From assembly GCA_031769625.1 (NCBI GenBank), contig JAUIMM010000200.1, positions 50,180,001 through 50,244,000 of the forward strand: a stretch of 64,000 nt of DNA, in the 5' to 3' direction. Position numbers and translations under genes: made by a program. The stretch is from Taudactylus pleione (taxonomy: Eukaryota > Chordata > Amphibia > Anura > Myobatrachidae). Shown piece by piece: positions 33,216-43,211 of this stretch. Under the pieces are notes generated by a model that saw only the letters and a list, made by a program, of their open reading frames with translations, was not told the origin of the DNA and did not search any database. Position 1 is the stretch's first letter; every line of letters begins with the position of its first letter.

Positions 33216-33567
33216 AGGTGCATACACACTAGACGATATGCTCCCTGAGCGATATCGTCTAGTGTGTCCCCGGCAGGCTGTGCTCAATGTCGTTCATGAC
33301 ATTGAGCACAGCCGCTGAACGATATCATTAGCGATATCGTTCAGCGCCGGGCTCTCTCACCCATTCCCTGACATGCAGCAACCTGACGAGGTCGTCAGGT
33401 TGGCCTGCATGTCAGCCCGATGAACGAGGATGACGAACGACCCGCGGGAACGCGCGTCGTCGTCATCGTTCATCTTTTTTGTGTTAAAAATGGACGATAA
33501 AGTGGACGACTGAACGATAACGATATCGTTCAGTCGTCCACTTTAATCGCCCAGTGTGTACGCACCA
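33216..33567. mobile_element. Hairpin MITE with TAA target duplication
   Basis: Begins AGGTGCATACACACTAGACG and ends CAGTGTGTACGCACCA; TAA flanks both sides (33213-33215, 33568-33570). Inner hairpins include GCGATATCGT, ATGTCGTTCATGACAT, and GTCGTCCACTTTA with its inverse. A TAA target is typical of PIF/Harbinger elements, though no transposase is present. Confidence 0.8.
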
Positions 33568-33570
33568 TAA

Positions 33571-33904
33571 GGGTCTGATTCAGAGTTGGGAATAGAGCGA
33601 GAGATAGCACTTAACTGTGAACCTGGACAAACCATGTTAAAATGCAAGGGGTGTAAATACATCATTTTTATTTTGCATGTAGGGTAAATACTGGCTGCTT
33701 TTGCATGTAGCCTACAAATACTGCACAGCTTCATTATTACACTACAAATTAGATGTCAGTTTGGACACCTCCCTCCCAAATCTAAATCTCTCTTCACATT
33801 TTAAATCTGCCCCCCCCCCCCCCCCCCTGAAGTGCAACATGGTTTCACCAAGATGATCAGTTGAGAGAGATATCTCTCTCTATTCCCAACTCTGAATCAG
33901 GCTC
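33571..33904. mobile_element. GATTCAGAGTT-subfamily MITE abutting its neighbour
   Basis: Starts GGGTCTGATTCAGAGTTGGG, ends CCCAACTCTGAATCAGGCTC. The inverted arms continue through AATAGAGAGAGATA-type text. TAA stands on both sides (33568-33570, 33905-33907), so it shares one TAA with the preceding element. A poly-C tract lies inside. Confidence 0.85.
33810..33827. repeat. Poly-C tract
   Basis: 18 consecutive C on the plus strand, inside the MITE at 33571-33904. Confidence 0.95.
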
Positions 33905-34011
33905 TAAGTTTCCCTGGCTGATTTACAGGTGCTCAGAGCATGTAATTTACCACCAGGTACTATAACATGTGTGACAGCATGTGTAGCTGAGTCCTATTTT
34001 GTGTGTGTGTG

Positions 34012-34410
34012 CATGGGCGCCAGAACGGTGAGGAAAAGAGGGCGGCTCACCATCCAAAATATTTGAAGGGAGCAGCGTCCGAGGATGGTCAGGGGCTGTG
34101 CTTAATAGCAATAGGCTGCACGGCCCCTGCACAGCACGAAGGAAGAGGTGTAATGTGCGGTCTTTAAGTTAAAACACTGCACATTAAACCTCTTCAATGC
34201 AGTAGAGCATTGAAGAGGTTTAATGTATAAAGCAAGAGGTTTAATGTATAAAGCACAGCCCCTGACAGTCTGTGGCCGCTGCTGTGAGAGATGAAGTACG
34301 GTCCCTGCACGGTGTGTGCGCCTTGGTAAGAGGGAGGGAGAGAGGAGGGGAAAGGAGAGGGAGGAGGGGGGCGCCGGGTGATTTTATGTTGCCCCCCATG
34401 ATAAAACCTG
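34012..34410. mobile_element. hAT-like repeat, second copy of the 20993 family
   Basis: Starts CATGGGCGCCAGAACGG. An 8-mer TGTGTGTG before it and TGTGTGTT after 34410 agree at seven of eight positions, but both lie in GT-rich sequence, so the duplication is weak evidence. The interior shares AGGGGCTGTGCTTAATAGCA, AAGTTAAAACACTGCACATT and AGCACAGCCCCTGAC with 20993-21365, and has an extra short tandem duplication of GAGGTTTAATGTATAAAGCA at about 34214-34256. Confidence 0.65.
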
Positions 34411-34504
34411 TGTGTGTTTGTATGTGTATTTATAATTTTATATATATTACATAATAATAATAATATATATATATATATTATAGTATTTTAGATCCATCAT
34501 TCAC

Positions 34505-35030
34505 TGGGTTGCTAGCTAGCAGTGCAGGGGTCCCCTCTTCCATTCTTTATCTCCCGCAGCTCCATACTCTCTCTTCCCCCCATTCTATCTGTTTATTCCC
34601 TGCTCTCTCACGACCCCCCTTTCTCTTGCCCGCTCTCTTTCGCCCGTCCCTGTTGTCTCTCTCTCCCCCCTTAATTTTCTCTCTTTCACCACCCCTGTTC
34701 TCTCTCTCCCCCCACCCACCATGTTACAGTAAATATGATGTTATATGCTCAGACATATGTAAATAACTTTTTATTTATTTTTTGTTGCTATTCCCCATCC
34801 CCCTTGCTCTGTACACTCCCCCCTCTTCCTTTTCATGCCTGACCCCATTTCCCCCCATCTCTCTTTGTCTCTCCTCCTGTCCTTTCCCTTATCTCTCTCT
34901 CTCCCCCCCATTTTTCCTTCTCTTTTTCTTTACCAGTGTGCCCTATATATCTCCTCCTGCTCCTTCTCTCTTATCTCTCTCTCTTCCCTGTCCTCTTCTG
35001 TCAAGTGATATATTAATTAGCCAATATATC
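34505..35030. repeat. Pyrimidine-rich low-complexity tract
   Basis: Long C/T-rich sequence with CTCTCTC, CCCCCC and TTCTCTT runs, interrupted by an AT-rich piece at 34725-34790. The proline- and leucine-rich frames here are composition artefacts. Confidence 0.8.
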
Positions 35031-35213
35031 CCCCACCAGAGCAGAACCAGTGTCAAGAATTAATCATCTAGCATACCTCAGGGGGAGATGTATTAAGCCA
35101 TGCAGAGAGATAAAGTGGAAAGAGATGAAGTACCAGCCAATCATCTCCTAACTGTCACTTTACAGCCTGTGTTTGAAAAACAACATTTAGGAGCTGATTG
35201 GCTTGTACTTTAA

Positions 35214-36040
35214 GGGGCCTATTCATCATACCTAAACTTTCTCTGGAGGTAATTAGGTTTAGAGCTCACATGGAGTTCTACCTAATTACCAGAGGAATTC
35301 ATCATTCCTCCTCCCCATAACTATCTATTTCGAAAAGCTGTCATTTTTGCGATAACAGCCTTTCATGAAATAGATAGTTATCACTCTCTACTCTAACTAA
35401 CCGCAGCTGGAATCCGTGCTGCGCATGCGCTGCTACATTCGTAAAGCCAGCGCATGCGCAGCACTGCCTACAGCTGCGGTAATTTTGTGTGTACCCCCCT
35501 GCCCCCTCCTCTCACCTGCCCCCCTCCCCTCTCCGCTCACCTCCCCCCCATCCCCAACTTACCTGCTCGCGCAGCAGCCTCCGGCTCCGTCTGCTATGCT
35601 GTCATGTGGTCTCCCAGCAAAACACAGTACTGTTTAGAAGAAAAAAAAAAAAAAATTTTTTTCTAAACTTTATTGTGCTCTGCTGGGGAGAACACATGAC
35701 AGCATAGCAGACGGAGCCAGAGGAGAGTCTAGAGCGATGGAGGAAGACCCTGGGGGACCTGCCCAGCTGAAAGCAGGTGTTACCTACTATACGCCACCTC
35801 ACAGTGGCCTATGGTAACACCATCAAATTCCAAAAATACATAATTTTCAGAATTTGATGAATACCATAATTTCCATATCCCCATACTAATATATGGGGAG
35901 TGTGGAAATTAACGCAGGGGGACTTAGCAAGGAGATATCAGTGATATCTCCTGTGTTAAGTCTCTACATGAATACTAATATAACGTTAAATAAGGAAAAT
36001 GTCCTTAAAAACGTTATTTTAGTGTTGATGAATAGGCCCC
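35214..36040. mobile_element. Inner MITE with GGGGCCTATTCATCA ends and TAA target duplication
   Basis: GGGGCCTATTCATCATACC on the left and TGATGAATAGGCCCC on the right, flanked by TAA (35211-35213, 36041-36043). The interior has nested palindromes, such as GATATCAGTGATATC and the long hairpin at 35579-35722. The termini resemble the GGGCCTGATTCA family by sequence and duplication length. Confidence 0.88.
35579..35722. repeat. Long hairpin with A/T-run loop
   Basis: The left arm CTCCGGCTCCGTCTGCTATG, GCTGTCATGTG pairs with the right arm CACATGACAGC, CATAGCAGACGGAGCCAGAG. The loop holds a run of A followed by a run of T at 35639-35661. It sits inside the MITE at 35214. Confidence 0.9.
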
Positions 36041-36227
36041 TAACTCTCTCCACTTTATCACTCTCCAAAGCTTAGTACATTTCTCCCCCAAGTGGAACTA
36101 CAGTTATCACGGACTGAGAACTAGACAGCTACCTGCACTAAAAGGTACAAACAGCCAATGGAACAGGAGCCAAGAGTGCAAAAGCCAGTTCCCCTACAGT
36201 GCATTCATGTGATACACATTACACTAT

Positions 36228-36921
36228 GGGTCTGCTCCTGAGCTAGATGCAATGCCAATGGTCATGCAAATGGACAATGTTTTTCAACTTTGCATGCATC
36301 TAAGTAGTTACAAAGTCGCACAGTGCATGCACCCCACAGGTCGCAGAAATGTATTGGATATGTATTGGGTATTCCTGGGCACTGACTGGGAGCTGGCTAT
36401 TCAGATGCATGGAGGTGCACAGTATTATGGGCATGTTGTGAGAGTGTCACTCACATTGGAGGCCATACTCTGAGGGAGATTCTGCATGTAGCATGGGGCT
36501 GGTGCAAGGTTCGATGTAGCTCCCATTGGCTAATTTTAGCCAATAGGAGCTAGCTGACACAGGTGTCTAGGGCTGGGCTATTCCGGCGTTCCTGTTAATC
36601 ACACAGAGACCTAGCTGATCCCTGGTGAGTGTAACGATAACCGGCAGCTTCGTTTGGAGCCTAGTAAACTTAATTTTATTGTCTAAACGGCATCCCCCCT
36701 GCCCCCCCCTTCCCCTGCAACCGGCACTGGTAGCATCTAAAGACACACCAAATAGCATTGTTGCATTTAAATATGCACAAAGTGGGCGGCCCAGTCCTTG
36801 CATTCAGACGGACACTTGTACACAGGGCATACTGTATGCTAGCTTTAGCATCAAGTCCCAGGCACAACTACAGTGAAGACACTAAAGCAGTCGCAGAAGC
36901 ATGCAACTCAGAATAAGCCCC
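36228..36921. mobile_element. MITE with GGGTCTGCTCCTGAG / CTCAGAATAAGCCCC ends, TAT duplication
   Basis: Inverted ends as named, flanked by TAT (36225-36227, 36922-36924). The inner text includes GATGCAATGCCAATGG and AGCTCCCATTGGCTAATTTT with its inverse AGCCAATAGGAGCT. Related text in reverse order occurs near 15550-15850. Confidence 0.7.
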
Positions 36922-37367
36922 TATGCCTCTGCCGCTTGGGGAAAGAAGCTACATGGAGCATTACTGACACTTCTGGAGATGACTCTGGTCATAAGAAAAG
37001 TTTCCTTATGACTTTATGATTGAATTACGGTGTAAGAAAGATGATAATTTTATCACAAGTTACCTGTTATGTCTGATAGTAATGTTTGGAATATTAGTAG
37101 GTTTCAGTTGCACATACATTTATGAGAAATACTAAAGTTAAGGAATAAGTGGTGTCAGTGAGCATGTTGTATGAATTGAGGAGTTCCTAAATGGGGAGTC
37201 TAAACGGAGTTCTAATATTTGACGAATTCTAAAACTAAATTAGAATCTATCTTGATAGAACATTGTGACTCAAAGTGGGCGATACAATTAGCAGCAATGT
37301 GCCGCTGTATATCCTGTGATGTCCAGCTGTGCACATATCCACTTCTTATGGTAGGTTCATCCTCTAT

Positions 37368-38102
37368 GGGCCTGATTCATAGGTGTACCGTATTGCACAG
37401 CTGGTGCGTCTTTGTAAGCAGCGCCTGTGCAATACCGTAGAGCTAGTATGCTAATGCCGCAGGAGGCGTCTAAGAACAAAAGACGCCAGTGTCGGACTGG
37501 GGTATAAAGGGCCCTCCAGGGAAACCAATGGCTGGTGCCCAACCAGTAACGTGTAGCACAATGCAGCATTGGAGGAATGGTCAAGTGAAAAATCAACATA
37601 TATTGTATATTATTAAGTTACAGCGAAATATGCAACTATGTTAAAAAGAGGTGAAATGTATTATTAATACTATGTGTAAGTGGCAAGAATCCATGCCAGA
37701 GGCTGCACAATATTTTTCATTTTTAGAGGTGCCCATGTATCTTCTGTGCAATGGCGTCCCTACCTCATTAGGCACCTGGTGCGGGGAGCAGTGATAGGTG
37801 AGTTTGCAGCTTGCGCGGCTGAGCCGTGCGCCGGGGGGAAGGAGGCATGGTCTCAGGGGAGGGTGTGGCCTCGCAGGAGGGGGCGTGGCCTTGCAGTCCA
37901 AGTCCCATTTTTGTCACATCGGGGGTGCCGGAGGTGCGGGCTGCCCCCCGGGGACCAGCCTGTCTTAAGTGCTAGCTCCCTCGCTGTGTCAGGAGCCGAG
38001 TGTTGCAGGTGATTCTACAGTGCAGCACCCGGCTCCTGTCACTGAAGGGGAGTTTGCACCTTGGTGTCACCCCTCGGCGGTGATGTGTAAAGAATCAGGC
38101 GC
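37368..38102. mobile_element. MITE with GGGCCTGATTCATA left end, interrupted by hAT-like sequence
   Basis: Left GGGCCTGATTCATAGGTGTA, right AGAATCAGGCGC, flanked by TAT (37365-37367, 38103-38105). Inner palindrome: GTACCGTATTGCACAG with TGTGCAATACCGTAG, and GGAGGCGTCT with AGACGCC. A hAT-like start CAGTGTCGGACTGGGG occurs at 37487, and other hAT-like text follows to about 38080; no second boundary of that insert is clear. Confidence 0.6.
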
Positions 38103-38299
38103 TATGTGATGTGTAAAGAAAAACTAGAGATGCTGTGGATGTACTCACAGCCTGATTAAGGGGGAGGCCCACAGGGGTCACGTGCCCCAGGCCTCGCTCT
38201 CTCAGTGGGCCCCCTGCTATTTCAGCTGCAGAGCAGAACTGCACTATAAGCTGAAGAACTAAAAATGAGTCTGAGCAGGGGGCAAGGTCTGCTGACTCT

Positions 38300-38470
38300 G
38301 GGCCTGATTCAGCAAGGATCGCAGTTGCTTATACGCACGCAATCGGCCGATTGTTACGTACAGCGCATGTGTATGCATCACAGTGGGCGTGCGCAAACTA
38401 GCTATTGTATCGGAACTGCGATCACAGAGGATCCGCAGACCCATGGCAGAGTGACATAGACCTAGAAGCC
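38300..38470. mobile_element. Left part of a GATTCAGCA-subfamily MITE
   Basis: GGGCCTGATTCAGCAAGGATC, then CGCACGCAATCGGCCGATTG and CAGTGGGCGTGCGCAAACT parallel the element at 16974. The right end is not seen. Confidence 0.6.
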
Positions 38471-38620
38471 CCTCTTTCGCAATGAACAGCTCTTACCGAG
38501 AAAGCTGTCCTTTGCATTTTTCTTCATGCATACCAGCGTAATTAACGCCAGCCGGCATGCATGAGTGGCGGGATGCATCTCAGGCAAATTGCAATGCATC
38601 AAGCATCCTGCCCTCTATGT
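38470..38620. repeat. Dispersed repeat, copy 1 (second at 62775-62945)
   Basis: TTTGCATTTTTCTTCATGCA, TACCAGCGTAATTAACGCC and GAGTGGCGGGATGCAT recur at 62775-62945 in the same order. It contains the palindrome GCATGCATGAG near 38560. Family not recognised. Confidence 0.75.
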
Positions 38621-38680
38621 GTATGTGTGTGACTATATATAAGCCTGATAATAGCCTGATAGCCGTTCTTGTAGCTTAAG

Positions 38681-38722
38681 CACCTTGAAAAAAAGACCCG
38701 CCGTGGTCTGGAAACGTTGGTG
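38681..38722 (+). ncRNA. Hammerhead-ribozyme-like motif
   Basis: Stem I CACC (38681-38684) pairs with GGTG (38719-38722). TTGAAAA occupies the CUGANGA core position, with C3 to U and G8 to A. Stem II AGACC (38694-38698) pairs with GGTCT (38705-38709). GAAA (38711-38714) is followed by CGTT, giving a tiny stem III and a UU cleavage position. The architecture is that of minimal type I hammerheads in Penelope-like elements; the altered core predicts weak or no activity. Confidence 0.55.
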
Positions 38723-38772
38723 AGCACATATGCTGTGATTTTTTTTTCTTACACAATACATCTTTTGACAAA

Positions 38773-39321
38773 GGCCCTCATTCAGAGCCGTACGCTCTGA
38801 GCAGAGCGCACGCTCTGAATGAGGGCCGGGCTCCATTTTCATGGAGCGTCCTCCTGGACGCTCGTATAGCTGTGGGTCACCACCCACAGGCTATATGAGC
38901 GTGCATTGTGATGGTCGCGATGGTCGAGACCATCGCGACCATCGAATTTGCGAGCCGGAGCCTGCGGTTGAGGTTTTCAACCGCAAGCTCCGGAGTGATT
39001 TTGACTCTATCAGAGCCAAAATCACTCCCACTGACATCACTAGTGAAGTCAGTGGGCCGGCTTCTGACGGGAGGCGTTCCCGTGGGAACGCCCCCATCAG
39101 GGAGGCACGCCCCCGGCACGCCCACCAAAGGGGGCGTGCTGTCAATCAACATTGACAGCACGCCCCCTTTGATCGGACACAACGAGCGAAGGACTTTCCT
39201 TCGCTCGTCGCGTCTGGCGCATGCGCACGACGGAGCTCCCTCCGTCGTGCGCATGCTCAGTCCATAACATCGACCCACTTGCGAGCGGACAGCCGCTCGC
39301 GAGTGGGTCTGAATCAGGCCC
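38773..39321. mobile_element. Chain-of-hairpins MITE, AAA target duplication
   Basis: Starts GGCCCTCATTCAGAGCCG, ends GTCTGAATCAGGCCC, flanked by AAA (38770-38772, 39322-39324). In order: GCTCTGAGCAGAGC, GGGCTCCATTTTCATGGAGC, GCGTCCTCCTGGACGC, CTGTGGGTCACCACCCACAG, GGTCGCGATGGTC with GACCATCGCGACC, GAGCCTGCGGTTGA with CAACCGCAAGCTC, GGAGTGATTTTG with CAAAATCACTCC, CACTGACATCACTAGTGA, GGGAGGCGTTCCCGTGGGAAC, GGGGGCGTGCTGTC with GACAGCACGCCCCC, GAGCGAAGGACTTTCCTTCG, GCGCATGCGCACGACGGAG with CTCCGTCGTGCGCATG, and CTTGCGAGCGGACAGCCGCT. Confidence 0.93.
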
Positions 39322-39624
39322 AAAGTCTGTTGAGTGCTGCCTATTTTCTATGTACATACGTGGAGCTGGAGAAAGCTTAGTGCATAGGACAACAAAACTG
39401 GAGCATCTCAGATAGGATCTACTTATCTCACTTTGTTACACCAGTCTTGTTATGTGTGTACATTATGGATTTAACAGTTGTAATTATTAGAAAGGCTGGT
39501 GTAATTGAATCACATTTACAAGTTTCAAAAGATGGAACATTTTTATTCAGAAAGTTAAGTTAAGATCACAAAGATAGTAGTGCAAGAAATGAAGCCCAGG
39601 GAGGAGAAGCAGGTGGGTTGCGAT

Positions 39625-39913
39625 GGGGCAGGGCCTGATGGAGCGCGTCATTAAGTCCCACCCCTTTGCTGTAAATTGCCGCAATTGGTTCTAATTTAAA
39701 TAAAGGGTGGGGCTAAATTACGCGATTCATGAAGAATCGTGTCATTAAGCCCCTACACAGTGACCCGTGATCGCTGCAGGAGTTCTCCCCATGCTGCCCA
39801 CTTCACTAGGAAGTGGGCAGAATGTGGGAGAAGTGCCTACCCTTCCGGGGGTGTGGGGGGCTACCTGAAAAATTGGGAGCCTCCTGCGAATTCCGGAAGG
39901 GTAGGCATGTATG
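39625..39913. mobile_element. hAT MITE of the 8289 family, right part
   Basis: CTGCCCACTTCACTAGGAAG, GGGTGTGGGGGGCTACCTG, AAAAATTGGGAGCCTCCTGC and the end GGGTAGGCATGTATG match 8289-8654. The left end is missing or diverged, so no target duplication is visible. Confidence 0.7.
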
Positions 39914-40520
39914 GCTTAAAGGTTTCTCAAATAGGACAGATAAGAAATAAATGAAAAATCTGAAAAACAGATTCTGGTGGCCTAACGTGTGCATTTCTAT
40001 CTACATACATATGGTGCCTCTAATGAACCAAACAACTCTAGCAATGGCAAGCTTGAGATAATGAAAGGGTCCTGATCACAAACATAACAATATTGTCGCT
40101 CTGAAATTTCATTTTTAAACCTGGAGTCTAAACCTATTATTCGGGCCTATCAGCCCGCCCTAGTTAGCCAGTGTAGCGCCGACCGCAATGAGTGCGGTCA
40201 GCGCTACACATTTACACAGGACCGGCGCTAGGCTTCCAGCGCCGGTCCTGTGCTTCACACCTGAGCCCGTTCCCTCCCCCTGAGCGCTTGCCCAATAGCA
40301 CTAGGAGGCGGGCTCAAGCTGTGAATAACACGCATCGCCACCAGCGATGAGTGTGTTAAACAGCAGCCAATAAGAGTCAGATAGACTCTCATTGACTGCT
40401 GCAGCACCAACTGCAGTGGGTAATGGGACTGACGTCATGACGTCTGTCCCATAATGCTGAGTGCGCCAGCCCAGGCGGGAGCGGCATCGCGAGCAGGAGC
40501 AGGAGCAGATATTCAGGTAA
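39914..40520. other. Non-coding stretch with local hairpins
   Basis: GTGTAGCGCCGACCGCA with TGCGGTCAGCGCTACAC, and AGGACCGGCGCTAGGC with GCGCCGGTCCT, form successive hairpins near 40173-40255, probably a MITE interior. Ends unresolved. Confidence 0.45.
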
Positions 40521-40522
40521 GT

Positions 40523-40523
40523 A

Positions 40524-40567
<44 letters not shown>

Positions 40568-40570
40568 TAT
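40523..40570. repeat. (TA)n microsatellite at a SINE tail
   Basis: TA repeats immediately before the 3' tail of the reverse-strand SINE. It may be the tail itself or the insertion target, since TA-rich text also follows the SINE head at 40906. Confidence 0.9.
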
Positions 40571-40905
40571 TTATTACCAGTTATTTATATAGCGCACACA
40601 TATTCCGCAGCGCTTTACAGAGAATATTTGGCCATTCACATCAGTCCCTGCCCCAGTGGAGCTTACACTCTATATTCCCTACCACATGTGCACACACATA
40701 CACACTATGGGTAATTTTGTTAGGAGCCAATTAACCTACCAGTATATTTTTGGAGTGTGGGAGGAAACCGGAGTACCCGGGGGAAACCCACGCAAGCACA
40801 GGGAGAATATACAAACTCCACACAGTTAGGGCCGTAGTGGGTATCGAACCAACGACCTCAGTGCTGTGAGGCAGTAATGCTACCATTACACCATCTGTGC
40901 TGCCC
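40565..40905 (-). mobile_element. tRNA-derived SINE (V-SINE-like), minus strand
   Basis: Reverse complement of the SINE at 32481. The head lies at the high-coordinate end with box B GGTTCGATACC (minus strand, 40850-40840), the core GGTTTCCTCCCACACTCC around 40750-40770, and the tail with the GCGCTATATAAATAACTGGT text at 40572-40595. Few differences from the first copy. Confidence 0.92.
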
Positions 40906-40919
40906 ATATATATATTTTT

Positions 40920-41745
40920 TAACATATCTGCACAACGGGGGAGGGGGGTGGCTACTACTGGGGGGACCTCTACTGGGGGAGGGGTGGCTACTACTGGGGG
41001 CGCCATTGGGAGGACCTCTGCTGGGGGGGCTACTCTACTGGGGACTACTACTTGGGGGGGAACTACCACTGGGGGAATTATAAAAGGGGCCTACTACTAG
41101 AGGCACTGCACTCGGGGGACCACTATTGGGGGCAATAATAGGAAGGGCCACTACAGGGGGCCCAGGATGGGGGGGATCACTACAGGGTGCTTGTATAAGG
41201 GGACCACTACTGGGAAAACTGCATGGGGGGGACTACTGCTGGGGGCACTATATAAAGGGCACTGCATGGGGGGGGACTACTACTGGGGGCACCATATAAA
41301 GGGCACTGCATAAGGTGATACCGCTACTGGGCGCACTGCATTGTGGGGACTGCTACTGGGGGCACTGCATAAGGGGGAACACTACGTGGGGCACTGCATT
41401 TGGGGGGGCCACTACTGGGGGCACTGAGTAAGGGGAACTAATTGGGGGCTGTATAAGGGGGACCACTACTGGGGATACTGCATAAAGGGCACTACTATGA
41501 GCCTGCATAAGAGGGACCACAACTGCATACTGGAGGTACTGTATAAGGGGTACTACTGGGGTTAAGGTGCATATGGATAGGAATGTTCAGCGTGAAAATA
41601 AAGGGGTGTGTCATGTTGACACGCCCCAATTTTAAGTGGCCACGCCCATTTTTTCCCCGCGCGCGCACATCTTGGGAGGTTGGGATGGGGGGCTCCCTTC
41701 TCAAATTTGCCCTGGGCTCCAAATACCCTAGTTACGCCACTAGTA
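40920..41745. repeat. Degenerate G-rich minisatellite ending in a hAT-like terminus
   Basis: Irregular units of the form ACTACTGGGGGCACTGCATA, with AAGGGG and GGGGGACC variants, fill about 40935-41560. The right edge reads CCCTAGTTACGCCACTAG, the inverse of the common hAT repeat start AGTGGCGTAACTAGGG. It parallels the minisatellites at 31150 and 48238. No left terminus or duplication seen. Confidence 0.65.
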
Positions 41746-41809
41746 ATGATCTTGGATTCCATCTATAGTACAATTCCTTAGTGAAACGTGGGCTGGATGA
41801 AGCAATTTC

Positions 41810-42012
41810 CATCCAGGGCCAGATTTACAATTGGGCGGGAGGAGCTGCAGCTCCAGGCCCCCATTGAAACTAGGCCCACAAGAGACTGACAGCATTGACA
41901 GGAAAACCATATTCCTGTCACCTCACTGCTGCCGCCGAACACTTAAGCAATTCAGTCAATTCAGTATATGATGCCCTGGTGCTTTCCAAAACCAAACAGT
42001 AAATAATATATA
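41810..42012. other. hAT-like left end fragment
   Basis: CAGGGCCAGATTTACAATTG at 41816 is a typical hAT-repeat start. Its partner end is not found. Confidence 0.4.
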
Positions 42013-42080
42013 CAGGGGCTGGCACAATGTAGAAAAAGTACTTGTCACCACATATTCTTTCTACATTGTGCCAGTCCCTG
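42013..42080. mobile_element. 68-bp hairpin MITE with CAGGG/CCCTG ends
   Basis: CAGGGGCTGGCACAATGTAG and, inverted, CTACATTGTGCCAGTCCCTG, with an AAGTACTT-centred loop. The ends suggest hAT, but the flanking 8-mers do not match. Confidence 0.65.
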
Positions 42081-42227
42081 GAGTGCCGCCTCTCTCTGCT
42101 TTCACATAATACATAATGTATATGTGTGTGTGCATATATATGTATACATTTATAAGCTTCACTTAGTAATTTTTTTTTTTGTTCTCACTATAGGTTATAG
42201 ATCTGATATCTTCTATTAATTAATTAA

Positions 42228-42838
42228 TTAATTTATTAACAGTTGCTTATATAGCGCAGCATATTCCGTTGCACTTTACAATTGGAAACATTTATAGAAC
42301 AAAACAGGGTAATAACAGACAGACATAGAGGTAAGAGGGCCCTGCTTGCAAGCTTACAATCTATAGGGAAGTAGGCATTGATACACAAGGATAGGTGCTA
42401 TATATATTGCAATTTGGTCCGGCCAGAATGCAGAGTTTCTTGGTGGGCTGCATGATCCTGTCACACAGGAATGTCGGCCAAATGTCAGGAGTATGTGAAG
42501 GAAAGACAATATGTGAGGTTATGTGTGGACTGTGAGAGGGGATGTAATAAGACATGGAAGCTATAAAGGTTATATGGTCAGTTCTGGAATCTGATAAGCT
42601 TATCTGAAGAGGTGAGTTTTCAGGGAACGCTTGAAGGATTGAAGACTAGAGGCAAGTCTTATTGTGCGTGGTAAGGCATTCCATAGAGTGGGTGCAGCCC
42701 GAAGAAAGTCCTGTAACCGTAAATGGGAGCAAGTAATGCGCGGGGATGAGAGACGCAGATCTTGTGCTGAGTGGAGAGGTCGGGTTGAGATATATTTTGA
42801 GATGAGTGAAGAGATGTATGTTGGTTAATAAGATTAGG
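42228..42838 (-). mobile_element. Dispersed repeat sharing its 3' tail with the SINEs
   Basis: On the minus strand the end reads CGGAATATGCTGCGCTATAT, AAGCAACTGTTAATAAATTA, followed by AATT repeats, nearly the same as the SINE tails at 32780-32837 and 40565-40610. Upstream on the minus strand is a body of about 550 bp without coding motifs. SINEs take their 3' tail from the LINE that mobilises them, so this could be the 3' region of the partner LINE or a further SINE-like family. No RT found. Confidence 0.6.
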
Positions 42839-42839
42839 T

Positions 42840-43208
42840 CCTTTTTATGTAGATAGATGTCACAGTCATGACATCACTAATTGACCCACATGCTCTTTAG
42901 TAGAGAGGGTTCAAATTCATGTGATCACTAAGTGCCATTTTTCTTTTTTCATCACGTTAATAAGGGTTATTTCTTTTAGTTTGTAGACTTTCACATTACA
43001 CTGTTGATATAAGCAGAGAGGGGAGTGCAATTGAGGTGATTAAAGGAAGGCTCTAGCCACACCCCCTATGCAGACCACACCCCCACAGCTTTGGTCATAC
43101 CCCACTACATCACTAGTTGCACCCCCTGACATGACACACAATAGGCCCTTTTTAAATGTCAGCTTCAGGCCCATGTGGACCTTAATCTACCACGGGACAG
43201 GCTCCATC
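42840..43208. other. Non-coding stretch
   Basis: Nothing assigned. CCACACCCCC-type text near 43055-43085 is a short simple-sequence patch. Confidence 0.4.
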
Positions 43209-43211
43209 TCT

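Larger units (their letters stand above)
35081..36089. mobile_element. Outer MITE (TGTATTAAGCC / GGCTTAGTACA family) split by an inner element
   Basis: GGGGGAGATGTATTAAGCC on the left and AGCTTAGTACATTTCTCCCCC on the right are inverted ends. The two halves, 35081-35213 and 36041-36089, join as GTACTTTAA|CTCTCTCCACTTTATC once the inner element is removed. An undisrupted relative of about 127 bp lies at 56723-56849. Confidence 0.75.

Noticed and set aside
34509..35063. Proline/leucine/serine-rich frames
   Set aside because: Low-complexity pyrimidine tract; residue bias reflects base composition.
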